Source: JBAYNS01 sp041678625 (GTDB lineage Bacteria > Patescibacteriota > Gracilibacteria > Peribacterales > Peribacteraceae). From it: 31,123 nucleotides of DNA. Positions within the stretch are counted from its first letter, which is position 1; each line of letters opens with the position of its first letter. The stretch is taken from assembly GCA_041678625.1 (NCBI GenBank), contig JBAYNS010000002.1, positions 1 to 31,123 of the forward strand, given 5' to 3'. Below are positions 7,148 to 15,032 of the stretch, piece by piece. Both the position numbers and the translations under genes were made by a program. The notes below the pieces were generated by a model. The model made no database searches, was not told where the DNA came from, and worked only from the letters and a program-made list of their open reading frames with translations.

Positions 7148-7555
7148 TCACCTGCGCTTCTTCTTGCGCGGAAGATACTCTTGCCGCGGATCAGCATAAT
7201 GTTCACCCGGAAGCTTCTTGTAATAGCGAGTCTGAAATTGCCGCAATTGAAACGCGATGTACACCACAAGAATCACCGCCCAGACCACCCACCAAATCCG
7301 CATGGAAAGATAGCTGATCTGCTCCGTGCGCGAAATGAGCAATACCAGACCGATAACGCCAAACCAGATCAAAGCTCCCGACCACGAGCGCGAGAGTTTG
7401 CGCAGTTGCGTGTTTGTTGTGCGGCGACGCCATACACGCAGAATAAATGCTGCTACAACCATGGCACCGCAACAGCAGAAGAGAGCAACGACTTTGGAGT
7501 TATCGTAGGGAACCATCCCCGGATTAGGCCATAAGAGATACGTCACAATAGACAT
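7148..7555 (-). CDS. Small three-TM membrane protein (135 aa)
   Basis: No family recognised. Hydrophobic segments lie at about residues 21-42, 60-78 and 84-104, followed by a strongly basic cytoplasmic tail ending PRKKKRR. A cluster of three adjacent cysteines sits in the first membrane segment. It lies 17 nt downstream of the next membrane-protein gene on the same strand, suggesting co-transcription. The Lys/Arg-rich tail could contact nucleic acid or lipid head groups, but this is speculation. Confidence 0.65.
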   Translation of the reverse strand: MSIVTYLLWPNPGMVPYDNSKVVALFCCCGAMVVAAFILRVWRRRTTNTQLRKLSRSWSGALIWFGVIGLVLLISRTEQISYLSMRIWWVVWAVILVVYIAFQLRQFQTRYYKKLPGEHYADPRQEYLPRKKKRR

Positions 7556-7572
7556 GGAAATGGGGGGGAAAT

Positions 7573-7941
7573 TCAGGAAACTTTCAATTCTTTTTTCTTT
7601 GGTCTCCGCTGTTGTACAGATGTGGTTTGCTGGCTCTCTAGAAGCTCACGAACCATGGAAGCCATTTCGCGTTCTTTGATAGTGCGTGCCGGACGCAACA
7701 GCAGGTATAGCAGAAAACCTACAACCGGCAGGAGCGCCACCAAAAGAATACAGAAGAACATCAGAAGGAAGGAGTTCGTCCGTAGAATGATGTCCCGTGC
7801 CGTGAAGAACACCAGAAAAACGGCAATCATCCCCAGAAACAGCACTGCACCCTGTAATGTACGCAGAAGAGGATCCTGTGCCAGAAAAAGCAGCCACGGC
7901 TCAAAGTACGGTTGAAGTGTTTGGAAGAGTGCTTGTTGCAT
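7573..7941 (-). CDS. Small two/three-TM membrane protein (122 aa)
   Basis: Two clear hydrophobic segments (about residues 30-48 and 57-80) end in LLRPARTIKERE, followed by a basic, Gln-rich cytoplasmic tail. The arrangement is like the PLDc_N-type membrane module seen in many small proteins; some related proteins carry a C-terminal zinc ribbon, which is absent here. A -10-like TATACT ends 7 nt before the ATG and a TTGTGA lies 18 nt further upstream, so this is probably the leaderless first gene of a pair with the three-TM protein downstream. Function unknown. Confidence 0.65.
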   Translation of the reverse strand: MQQALFQTLQPYFEPWLLFLAQDPLLRTLQGAVLFLGMIAVFLVFFTARDIILRTNSFLLMFFCILLVALLPVVGFLLYLLLRPARTIKEREMASMVRELLESQQTTSVQQRRPKKKELKVS

Positions 7942-8023
7942 GGTTGGCAGTATACACAGCCTCGGATGGAGTTCACAAATATTGAGAATCAGAAAAGGAA
8001 CCGGGGACTGGAATATTCAATAA

Positions 8024-8051
8024 TGGAATACGGTGTTGCCCCAGTATTCCA
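8024..8051. repeat. Inverted repeat downstream of lgt
   Basis: TGGAATAC and GTATTCCA (8 bp) around a 12-nt loop, with further TGGAATA/TATTCCA copies just outside that extend the pairing towards flanking GGG and CCC. Downstream of the lgt stop on the minus strand it could be a 3'-end hairpin, but there is no clear T-run. Confidence 0.45.
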
Positions 8052-8076
8052 GTATTCCAATCCCTCAGCATTCCCA

Positions 8077-9000
8077 TTAGAGGTGTGGATATTTTTGACG
8101 ATGCACCAGTACGTAAACGGTAACGGCAAGCACCGAAATCACCGCAAGAAATTGGCTGAAGCGCAGTTCGAATGTTGGGAGTGCAATGTGGGAACGCAGG
8201 AGTACATATCCGCCAAAGACGCCAATGAGAAGTGTTTCATAGATGACCATGCCCCACTTGCGCAGCGTGAGTTCGACAGCAGCAAAAATTCCTAAACTGA
8301 TAAAGAGCAAGAGGAGAACAAGAAAATCAAGCTTTGTGGCAAATACCGGAATACTGAAATCTCCGCGGAAGTATTCAAAGAGAAACGTTGCCAATCCCGC
8401 AAGGAGAATGCCGTAGAACGTTTCGGAACCGGCACGATGGGAATACTTGCGCGTGATCAACAAAAGAAAAGTTAACAGAAGAAAGAAGAACGCATAGTAG
8501 AGCTGCACCGGATGGATGGGGACGGTATAGCGCACCGCAATGGCATCGTACGTTACTCCCCATGGAACATCGGTGGGCGTGCCGTACGCACGCCCCGCAA
8601 CGAACTTACCAAGCCAGTCGAACGCAAGACCAAAAGTAGTAGCAGGCAACAGTACATCCAGCCACTGCAGAAATGTTGCGCGCTGTGTGCGCGTAGCCCA
8701 ATACAGAACAACAGCGACGCCCATCGCGGCACCAAGAAAGCTAAATCCCCCATCCCAGAAGATGAACATCCTCAGTGGCTCGCGTACATACACCCGATAC
8801 TCAGCGAGTATGGCGATCAGGCGACCACCTATTAGAAATGCTGCAAAGTAGCGCCACGCATTCTCCTGCAAATGCTGGAGTGAAAGATGTGCACTGGAAG
8901 CCAGTCGCATAAAGAATTCCACCGCCAGCCACACTCCCAAAAGCAGGAACACCAGACGCGTCCAGATAATTGCAGGACCGATGGCAAATGCCTCGAACAT
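8077..9000 (-). CDS. lgt: Prolipoprotein diacylglyceryl transferase
   Basis: Transfers diacylglycerol from phosphatidylglycerol to the lipobox cysteine of prelipoproteins in the membrane, the first step of lipoprotein maturation. The protein has about seven hydrophobic segments. Conserved parts seen: GGRL near the end of the second helix, WDGGFSFLGA (the HGG region, with Asp in place of the usual His), the G-x-A-G-R-A-Y-G-x-P-T-D-x-P-W-G-V block, and PIHPVQLYYA. The start at ATG 9000 (MFEAFAIGPAIIW) matches the usual Lgt N-terminus; an upstream ATG at 9042 adds 14 residues. The usual signature GRFGNFxN is degenerate (GKFVAGRAYG), so the enzyme is divergent. A candidate substrate is the lipoprotein encoded from 2213. 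Confidence 0.88.
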   Translation of the reverse strand: MFEAFAIGPAIIWTRLVFLLLGVWLAVEFFMRLASSAHLSLQHLQENAWRYFAAFLIGGRLIAILAEYRVYVREPLRMFIFWDGGFSFLGAAMGVAVVLYWATRTQRATFLQWLDVLLPATTFGLAFDWLGKFVAGRAYGTPTDVPWGVTYDAIAVRYTVPIHPVQLYYAFFFLLLTFLLLITRKYSHRAGSETFYGILLAGLATFLFEYFRGDFSIPVFATKLDFLVLLLLFISLGIFAAVELTLRKWGMVIYETLLIGVFGGYVLLRSHIALPTFELRFSQFLAVISVLAVTVYVLVHRQKYPHL

Positions 9001-9107
9001 GGCAAGAGCATAGCAGATCAATCCGTAGTCAGAAATGACCACCCCGATTTATTCACGTCTATCATTTACCAGAGCGGGCGTTCCCGTCCACGGGCCTCGG
9101 AAGAAAG

Positions 9108-9194
9108 AACGAAAGCAACCAAAGAAACCAAGGCAACCAAGGCAACCAGGGATTTCAATCCTTGGTTTCTTTAGTTGCCTTGTTTGCTTTCGTT
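9108..9194. repeat. Long imperfect hairpin between lgt and thrS
   Basis: Outer arms AACGAAAGCA/TGCTTTCGTT (10 bp) and inner arms AAAGAAACCAAGG/CCTTGGTTTCTTT (13 bp), both perfect, with short CAACCAAGG-type tandem repeats in the loop. It begins 9 nt after the thrS stop on the minus strand. It could end or stabilise the thrS transcript, although the T-tract lies within the stem. Confidence 0.6.
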
Positions 9195-9202
9195 ACCACA
9201 TA

Positions 9203-10978
9203 TCACCCGAATGATGCTTCCAACTTCCGCGCAGCAATATCCCCCACCGTCTTCTCGACGAATTGTGCGAATGGAACTGACACCTGTTCTTTCGTCTTTA
9301 CATTACGCACAGCAACCGACTTCTCATTCTTCTCTGTATCACCGAGTACAAGGAGGTATGGAATGCGTCGCTTTTCTCCTTCGCGGATACGCTTGCCAAG
9401 GGATTCACTCGCATCCAGAACTTCCGCGCGTACCCCTTTCTCACGCAACTGTGCAAGGACTGACTGCGCATACTCTTCATGCACCGCTGCGACCGGAAGG
9501 ATAGCCACCTGCACCGGGGCAAGCCAGAGCGGGAAGAGTCCCGCATAGTGCTCCACAAGAATGCCGAAGAACCGCTCGATGGACCCAAGAAGGGCACGGT
9601 GCACCATGTACGGCTGGTGCTCTTTTCCATCTTCACCGATGTACGTCATATCAAACCGTTCAGGAAGATTGAAATCAAACTGAATCGTCGTAAGCTGCCA
9701 CTCGCGGCCGATGGCATCCCGGATCTTCAAATCAATCTTGGGACCGTAGAATGCTCCGCCGCCTTCATCAATCTCATAAACCAATCCTTCTGCTTTAATA
9801 GCTCGTTCGAGCGCCTTCTGCGCCTGTTCCCAGCGCGCAGGTTCCCCCACCGCCTTCTCCGGCCGTGTGGAGAGAAATGCACAGATATCCTGGAAACCGA
9901 ATGCACGAAGAAGTTCAATGGAGAAACGGAGTACGCGTGCGACCTCATCTTCAATCTGCTCCGGAGTGCACATGATGTGTGCGTCGTCCTGCGTGAATCC
10001 GCGGACACGCATTAGCCCATGCAAAACTCCACTCTTCTCATAACGATACACCGTTCCCAATTCCGCCCAACGCAATGGTAATTCACGGTACGAACGCAGG
10101 GAATTTTTGTACATGAGAATGTGGAATGGACAGTTCATCGGCTTGATAAAGTACTGCTCGTCATCAATATCCATCGGCGCGTACATATTCTCCTTATAAA
10201 AATCCAGATGGCCAGAGGTCTGCCAAAGCCATTCGCGACCAACATGCGGCGAATAGACAAAGTCGTAACCGCCACTGATGTGCTGCTCCCGCCAAAAATC
10301 TTCAATAACCTTCCGCATCATACCACCATGCGGATGCCAATAGACCAATCCCGGTCCGGCTTCCTCATGAAAGGAGAAGAGATCCATCTCCTTGCCGATT
10401 TTTCGATGATCGCGCTTTTTGGCCTCTTCCATCATGGTGATGTACGCCACGAGTTCCTCTTTGGATGGAAATACCGCCATGTAGATCCGCGTGAGCTGTT
10501 CGTTCTTCTCATCGCCGTGCCAGTACGCTCCGGCTAGACTCATGATTTTAAATGCATCTGCGGGAATTTCCTTGGTACTTTTCAGGTGTCCTCCTTTGCA
10601 GAGATCCACGAACATCTCCTCTCCTTTATCATCTACATTTTTGTAGAACGTTACTTCTTTCTCCCCTGCTTTCTTGAGATCTTCAATGAGTTCCACTTTG
10701 AACTTCTGCCCTTTTGCCTTCCAGTACTTCACCGCATCACCAACCTTCATCTTCTGCGTTTCGAACGCCTGACCTTTGTTGATAATGGAACGCATTTCTT
10801 TCTCGATCGCCTTGAAATCTGCATCGGAGATAGGCTCAGAGAAGAGAAAATCGTAATAGCATCCATAATCAATGGGCGGTCCGATGGCAATCTGCACAGT
10901 GGGATAGAGCTTCTGAACCGCTTGCGCGAGCACATGCGCAGCCGAGTGACGCAGGGTATGAAGAGAGTCGGATTCCAT
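9203..10978 (-). CDS. thrS: Threonyl-tRNA synthetase lacking a TGS domain
   Basis: Charges tRNA-Thr in the cytosol. At 591 aa it is about 50 residues shorter than the usual form because it begins directly at the editing domain: HSAAH at residues 11-15 is the HxxxH editing motif and DLCKGGH completes that site. The second additional domain (YWHGDEKNEQLTRIYMAVF) follows. The class II core shows motif 1 around HPHGGMMRKVIEDFWR, the zinc-Cys motif PMNCPFH, motif 2 with YRYEKSGVLHGLMRVRGFTQDDAH, and motif 3 in the RALLGSIERFFG segment. The C-terminal anticodon-binding domain starts near VQVAILPV. ATG 10978 fits the editing-domain start; a longer frame from 10996 adds six residues. The absence of TGS is seen directly. 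Confidence 0.96.
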   Translation of the reverse strand: MESDSLHTLRHSAAHVLAQAVQKLYPTVQIAIGPPIDYGCYYDFLFSEPISDADFKAIEKEMRSIINKGQAFETQKMKVGDAVKYWKAKGQKFKVELIEDLKKAGEKEVTFYKNVDDKGEEMFVDLCKGGHLKSTKEIPADAFKIMSLAGAYWHGDEKNEQLTRIYMAVFPSKEELVAYITMMEEAKKRDHRKIGKEMDLFSFHEEAGPGLVYWHPHGGMMRKVIEDFWREQHISGGYDFVYSPHVGREWLWQTSGHLDFYKENMYAPMDIDDEQYFIKPMNCPFHILMYKNSLRSYRELPLRWAELGTVYRYEKSGVLHGLMRVRGFTQDDAHIMCTPEQIEDEVARVLRFSIELLRAFGFQDICAFLSTRPEKAVGEPARWEQAQKALERAIKAEGLVYEIDEGGGAFYGPKIDLKIRDAIGREWQLTTIQFDFNLPERFDMTYIGEDGKEHQPYMVHRALLGSIERFFGILVEHYAGLFPLWLAPVQVAILPVAAVHEEYAQSVLAQLREKGVRAEVLDASESLGKRIREGEKRRIPYLLVLGDTEKNEKSVAVRNVKTKEQVSVPFAQFVEKTVGDIAARKLEASFG

Positions 10979-11132
10979 CGGAGTAAAGAGTAGCAAACAA
11001 AAACACCCTTCGCTATGCGGAAGGGGTGAGTGAAATGAAAGTATAGAGCAGCCCCCCTTCCTAGCGGAAAGTCGTGGTCGTCGTGGTCGTTGTGAGAAGG
11101 TGCTTCACAGCAAGAGTATAAATGACAAATAC

Positions 11133-11250
11133 AAAATGGCAAATCACAAATGATTGTCATGGTGAGCACAGTCGAACCATGACAATGAAGAGCAGTCACC
11201 CTTCGACTGTGCTCAGGGTGACATCCTCTATACTTGCAATTTGCCATTTT
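11133..11250. repeat. Nested inverted-repeat element with two hairpins
   Basis: Outer arms AAAATGGCAAAT (11133-11144) and ATTTGCCATTTT (11239-11250). Inside are two 28-nt hairpins: GTCATGGT/ACCATGAC (11156-11183) and GTCACCCT/AGGGTGAC (11195-11222). Their 12-nt loops GAGCACAGTCGA and TCGACTGTGCTC are exact reverse complements, so the whole is an inverted duplication. This fills most of the 308-nt gap between dnaA and thrS; the rest of the gap shows only a small CCCTTC/GAAGGG hairpin near 11008-11026. Confidence 0.75.
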
Positions 11251-11286
11251 CGACATGGACATGAGAATTTGTGCGCCAATCCTGCA

Positions 11287-12750
11287 TCACACCACCCCCA
11301 ATTCCCTCTCGAGCGATCGCATTTCCCGCAGAAGTTGCGGATCGTTCTGCAGTTTGTCTTCAATCTTGGAAACTGCATTCATAACCGTCGTGTGATCGCG
11401 ATTGCTGAAGATCTCACCAAGACGCACATAGCTGAGGCGCAGATGCTTTTTCCCAAGGAACATTGCAATCTGCCGCGGAACAAGGATCTCACGTATGCGC
11501 GATGCTCCGAGCATATCCGCAACCGAAACTGAGTAGTAACGACTGACTTCCTCGAGCACTTCCTGCATCTGCGGAGCGCGCTTCGGCGGCGATTCAAAAC
11601 CGACTTGTGTTTCCTCCAGATGCGGATCTTTGTTTAATTTACACATGATCTCGGCAATGCTGCGAATGGTCGGCATGCGTTGCTCCAGCTCATACAGCGC
11701 AACTGCCTGCATCAGAATACCTTCCAGTTCACGAACGTTTCTGGTGGTGTGTTCCGCAATAAATTGGAGAACTTGCATATCTAAGAAGAGCTCGTACTCC
11801 CGTGCTTTCTCTACCAAAATCGCCAAGCGCGTCTCGTAATCGGGTACCGAAACATCGGCAATCATGCCGCGCTCAAAACGCGAGATCAGCCGATCCTCTA
11901 GTTGCAATTCCTGCGGTGGACGATCAGCGGAAATAATCACCTGTTTACGTTCTTCGTAGAGAGCATTGAACGTGTGGAAGAACTCTTCTTGCGTCCGCTC
12001 CTTGTTGGCAAGAAATTGCACATCATCAATAATGAGCGCATCGACACGGCGATAGCGCTGACGAAACCGTTCCATCTTTTGGGAACGAATCGCTTCAATA
12101 ACCTGATTGGTGAAATCCTCTGTTGTTGTATAGACAATTGCCGCTTTGGGTATCTGCCTGAGGATTGAATTGCCCGTAGCCTGCAGCAGATGTGTTTTAC
12201 CCAGACCGACTCCACCGTAGATGAAGAGCGGGTTGTATTTTCCGCCGGGCTGCGCAGCGACTGCCTGACATGCGGCATGAGCAAGGCGATTACTGCCTCC
12301 CACCACAAAGTTCTCCAACGTGTAGTTGGGGTTGATAATCTTGCTCACAATACCCTCCGCCATCTTGACCTCCTGTCTGCCGGGCAGCTTGCGCTTTTTG
12401 TTTTCCGGAAAATGATCGAGGAGATTGATCGTGCGCTCCGGAGTATCCTTCAGACTGACATCAACCTGATACACAATCTGTGTAATGGAATCATCAATCT
12501 CCTGCGCACATTCCAATGTGGGCGTCCGGTAGTGCTCCATGTGCCACTGTAAACACATAGGGAGCGGCAACCCCACGACCAGTTTCCCCTCATCGCGCCC
12601 GAGTATCGCGGTATCCCGGAACCACGTCAAAAATTGGCTGCGCTGAACCTTTGGCTCCATCTTGCGAAGAATGGCAAGCCAGAGATCACACAAATGTTGT
12701 GTACTCACCGAAGGTGAAACCGTGCTAACGGAAGAGGCGGATGACGTCAT
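11287..12750 (-). CDS. dnaA: Chromosomal replication initiator DnaA
   Basis: Binds DnaA boxes at oriC and opens the duplex. At 487 aa it has all four domains: domain I (LWLAILRKMEPKVQRSQF, about 23-100), a linker, the AAA+ domain with Walker A GGVGLGKT (179-186), Walker B ALIIDDVQF (about 238-246), the sensor region and LEDRLISRFERG, and the C-terminal DNA-binding domain with the signature SNRDHTTVMNAV (about 455). ATG 12750 (MTSSASSV) is preferred; it overlaps the 3' end of rseP by 26 nt, implying translational coupling. A frame starting at 12801 would add 17 residues. dnaN is not adjacent, unlike the classical arrangement. Confidence 0.97.
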   Translation of the reverse strand: MTSSASSVSTVSPSVSTQHLCDLWLAILRKMEPKVQRSQFLTWFRDTAILGRDEGKLVVGLPLPMCLQWHMEHYRTPTLECAQEIDDSITQIVYQVDVSLKDTPERTINLLDHFPENKKRKLPGRQEVKMAEGIVSKIINPNYTLENFVVGGSNRLAHAACQAVAAQPGGKYNPLFIYGGVGLGKTHLLQATGNSILRQIPKAAIVYTTTEDFTNQVIEAIRSQKMERFRQRYRRVDALIIDDVQFLANKERTQEEFFHTFNALYEERKQVIISADRPPQELQLEDRLISRFERGMIADVSVPDYETRLAILVEKAREYELFLDMQVLQFIAEHTTRNVRELEGILMQAVALYELEQRMPTIRSIAEIMCKLNKDPHLEETQVGFESPPKRAPQMQEVLEEVSRYYSVSVADMLGASRIREILVPRQIAMFLGKKHLRLSYVRLGEIFSNRDHTTVMNAVSKIEDKLQNDPQLLREMRSLERELGVV

Positions 12751-13840
12751 AAAAAGTAATAAAGAGGAGAAGTCCGATGAGGAACACAAATCCCAAGGCA
12801 TTGGTAATGAGTTCGAAGCGGCGGTTCACGGGACGGCGCCCAATGAACTCCACCAGTACAAAAATCAGACGCCCGCCATCCAGAGCCGGGAACGGGAGAA
12901 TGTTGAGCACCGCAAGACTCAGGCTCAACAGCGCCACCAATCTGAGGTATGTCATGAATCCCGCCTGCACAGAGGTGTACGTGAGCTGCGCGATACCCAC
13001 AAAACCGGTAATCCCTTCGGGGACAGTTCCGGTCTGCGCAAGAGAACGGAATAATTGTCCTATACCCGATATGGTCTGTCTGCTCACCGCCCATGTTTCG
13101 CGCAGAGCCAGCTGAACACTCAAAAGAAAATCATGTGGTGGCGCAGAGAGTTCACGGGGAAAGAGCACCAATGCGATTCCCGCCTTTCCTTCATCAAGTA
13201 CTACTTTGTATTCTTCTTCAACATCCCACTTTTCACCAGTCAACACTGTGTACGTAACACGCCACTTATCCTCTTGCAAAGCAGGAACATCCTCTGGAGT
13301 TGTTACGGGAACACCGTCAACAGCAGTAAGAAGACTTTTGGGTGGCACGCCGACTTTTGCAGCACCAGCACCACTTTCCACATCAGTAATGAGCACGCCA
13401 AGGGAAAGATGAATAATCCCTTTATCGGCAGCCTGTTGCATATCTTCCAACGTAAAATACGTTGGGATCCAACGGCCAAAGGAAAAACCAATGGTGAGGA
13501 GCACCAAAGCCAAAGCAAGATTCATCAACACACCGGCAATCAGGATGATGATCCTTTTACCAATAGAAACCGAACCGAAACTGCCCTGAGCCCGGGATTC
13601 CCCTAAGGTCAATACGTTGTCCCCTTTCAGGCGTACAAATCCTCCAAAAGGAATCCAGTTGAGCGTGAAGATAGTGGTACCACGCCGAAAAAGCGTTTTT
13701 GCCCTGGGTGGCAATCCAAAGCCGAATTCCTCCACAATCACTCCCGCACTGCGCGCAGCAAGAAAATGACCAAATTCATGAATGAGGACAAGAACGGTAA
13801 GAAGGACAACGAACGCCAGTACAGAAAGAAGAACCGTCAT
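12725..13840 (-). CDS. rseP: RseP-like site-2 zinc metalloprotease
   Basis: An intramembrane protease that cleaves membrane-embedded anti-sigma factors or leftover signal peptides. At 371 aa it fits the family. The first membrane helix carries HEFGH (residues 21-25). FGFGLPPRA and IPFGGFVRLKGD follow as expected. A PDZ-like region lies in the middle (roughly 145-225), and the last part has LNILPFPALDGGRL with the third zinc ligand (Asp) and a final C-terminal helix. It precedes dnaA with a 26-nt overlap, so the two are probably one operon; why a protease is coupled to the initiator is unclear. The frequent neighbours dxr, uppS and cdsA are not in the window. Confidence 0.95.
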   Translation of the reverse strand: MTVLLSVLAFVVLLTVLVLIHEFGHFLAARSAGVIVEEFGFGLPPRAKTLFRRGTTIFTLNWIPFGGFVRLKGDNVLTLGESRAQGSFGSVSIGKRIIILIAGVLMNLALALVLLTIGFSFGRWIPTYFTLEDMQQAADKGIIHLSLGVLITDVESGAGAAKVGVPPKSLLTAVDGVPVTTPEDVPALQEDKWRVTYTVLTGEKWDVEEEYKVVLDEGKAGIALVLFPRELSAPPHDFLLSVQLALRETWAVSRQTISGIGQLFRSLAQTGTVPEGITGFVGIAQLTYTSVQAGFMTYLRLVALLSLSLAVLNILPFPALDGGRLIFVLVEFIGRRPVNRRFELITNALGFVFLIGLLLFITFYDVIRLFR

Positions 13841-13890
13841 ACGGAAAAAATGTGGAGATAATCTCTAAGAGGGATGATGCTAGCGCTCCG

Positions 13891-13916
13891 GTGGAAAACT
13901 GAAAAGTTTTCCACAC
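13891..13916. promoter_or_regulatory. Hairpin containing a DnaA-box match
   Basis: GTGGAAAACT, loop GAAA, AGTTTTCCAC form a perfect 10-bp hairpin. TTTTCCACA (13908-13916) fits the DnaA-box consensus TTWTNCACA. Two 8/9 matches follow: GTTTACACA (13964) and TTGTGCACA (14076). The site lies upstream of the rseP-dnaA operon, so it could be a DnaA autoregulatory site or part of an origin. Confidence 0.4.
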
Positions 13917-14015
13917 CCACTTCGTGTTGCGCGCTTCCTGTAACGGATTCGCAATGCATGAATGTTTACACAAGTCACCATTACAAGAGAGTCTCAGTGC
14001 CTGAAAATGCGCTGC

Positions 14016-14648
14016 TCAGGAATCGTGCGCAACAACCCACGCTGTCACACGATGAACTCCTACGATTTTTAAGATTTGTGCACAGGCATCGAGCGTTGCT
14101 CCCGTGGTTGCTACATCATCGATGAGCACCACATGCTGTGGCGGATGCGTTCCACAAGAACGAAACGCTCCGCGAACACCAACCAGACGTTCTCTGCGCG
14201 AACGCCGAGCCTGATGCCCCGTAGAATGAATTCTGGTAAGCAGATGTCGCACAGGAATACCCGTGCGTGCAGAAACATCTTCCGCGAGCAGAGCAGCCTG
14301 GTTGAACCCCCGCGCAAAGCGGCGGGTCCAGTGGAGAGGAACCGGACAGAGCACCGTCCCCTGCTCTACATCAGTAGCAGGAATGAGTGCGCCCAAATCC
14401 TGCGCAAGGGAACGTACTCCCCTGTATTTAAAAATATGGAGAGCCCGTTTGAGAAGCAGACAATCCTGATAGGTACTGCCGGCACGGAGCTCATCAAGAA
14501 ACAAAATTTTCCGACTGCGCAGCTGCTCTGCCGTTTCTATAACCGGATGCGAAGTGAGTTGCGTGCGTTCTGCCGGCGTGATCCACACGCCGCTCGTTCC
14601 CGTAAGGGACTGGCGTGGAAAGAGGAGATCGAGGAAGGTCTGCCACAT
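14016..14648 (-). CDS. comF: ComFC-type phosphoribosyltransferase
   Basis: The ComF/GntX family has a PRTase fold and takes part in DNA uptake in competent bacteria. Seen in the 210 residues: FKYRG, PVPLHWTRRFARGFNQAALLA, a T-x5-Q-x2-R-RRERLVGVRGAF block, and the PRPP-binding loop VVLIDDVATTGATLDAC. The N-terminal Cys-x2-Cys zinc ribbon normally found before FKYRG is missing: only one cysteine (DCLLLKRAL) remains there. ATG 14648 (MWQTFLDLLFP) fits the family start, and a TAGAAT ends 9 nt upstream. In CPR bacteria it would fit with DNA uptake through type IV pili, but no pilus motor genes are in this window. Confidence 0.9.
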   Translation of the reverse strand: MWQTFLDLLFPRQSLTGTSGVWITPAERTQLTSHPVIETAEQLRSRKILFLDELRAGSTYQDCLLLKRALHIFKYRGVRSLAQDLGALIPATDVEQGTVLCPVPLHWTRRFARGFNQAALLAEDVSARTGIPVRHLLTRIHSTGHQARRSRRERLVGVRGAFRSCGTHPPQHVVLIDDVATTGATLDACAQILKIVGVHRVTAWVVAHDS

Positions 14649-14745
14649 AAGCAAATGATTCTACACGAAGCTGCTTGTTGAAGCGCAGAAGAATTGATAC
14701 CCTTTTGCCACTCTTTAGGGCAATTATCCGTCTGCGTTCCTTCCT

Positions 14746-14771
14746 CCTCCGCCAAGGCTACGGCGGACAGG
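14746..14771 (+). repeat. Dispersed hairpin repeat, copy 3
   Basis: TCCGCC, loop AAGGCTAC, GGCGGA, with flanking CC and CAGG. It shares the core CGCCAAGGCTA with the copies near tRNA-Pro. It sits between an outlying partial unit (GGGCAATTATCC at 14718) and the regular tandem array, as if inserted into an older array. Confidence 0.6.
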
Positions 14772-14812
14772 TCGGAACTTCGCCGCGATAAAGCTCATTC
14801 ATTCATAACATC

Positions 14813-15032
14813 GGGCAATTATCCCGCGGATGCGGGATGGATATCATTCATATCACGGGCAATTATCCCGCGGATGCGGGATGGATATCATTCATATCAC
14901 GGGCAATTATCCCGCGGATGCGGGATGGATATCATTCATATCAAGGGCAATTATCCCGCGGATGCGGGATGGATATCATTCATATCAAGGGCAATTATCC
15001 CGCGGATGCGGGATGGATATCATTCATATCAA
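14813..15032 (+). repeat. Five 44-bp tandem repeats abutting tRNA-Val
   Basis: Units start at 14813, 14857, 14901, 14945 and 14989, and the next period position, 15033, is base 1 of tRNA-Val. Each unit opens with GGGCAATTA, the first nine bases of the tRNA, then has the 7-bp hairpin ATCCCGC/GCGGGAT with loop GGAT and the small palindrome GATAT/ATATC. The copies are identical except that the last base is C in units 1-2 and A in units 3-5. A partial unit (GGGCAATTATCC) is found at 14718. There are no spacers, so this is not CRISPR. All three frames are open across the array, which is an artefact of the 44-nt period. Confidence 0.95.

Noticed and set aside
13055..13606. Plus-strand 183-codon frame
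   Set aside because: It lies antisense inside rseP, whose motifs are intact, and has no recognisable protein features.
14813..15032. Regular repeats as a CRISPR array
   Set aside because: Units are contiguous 44-mers with no unique spacers, no cas genes are nearby, and the units are in phase with a tRNA gene.
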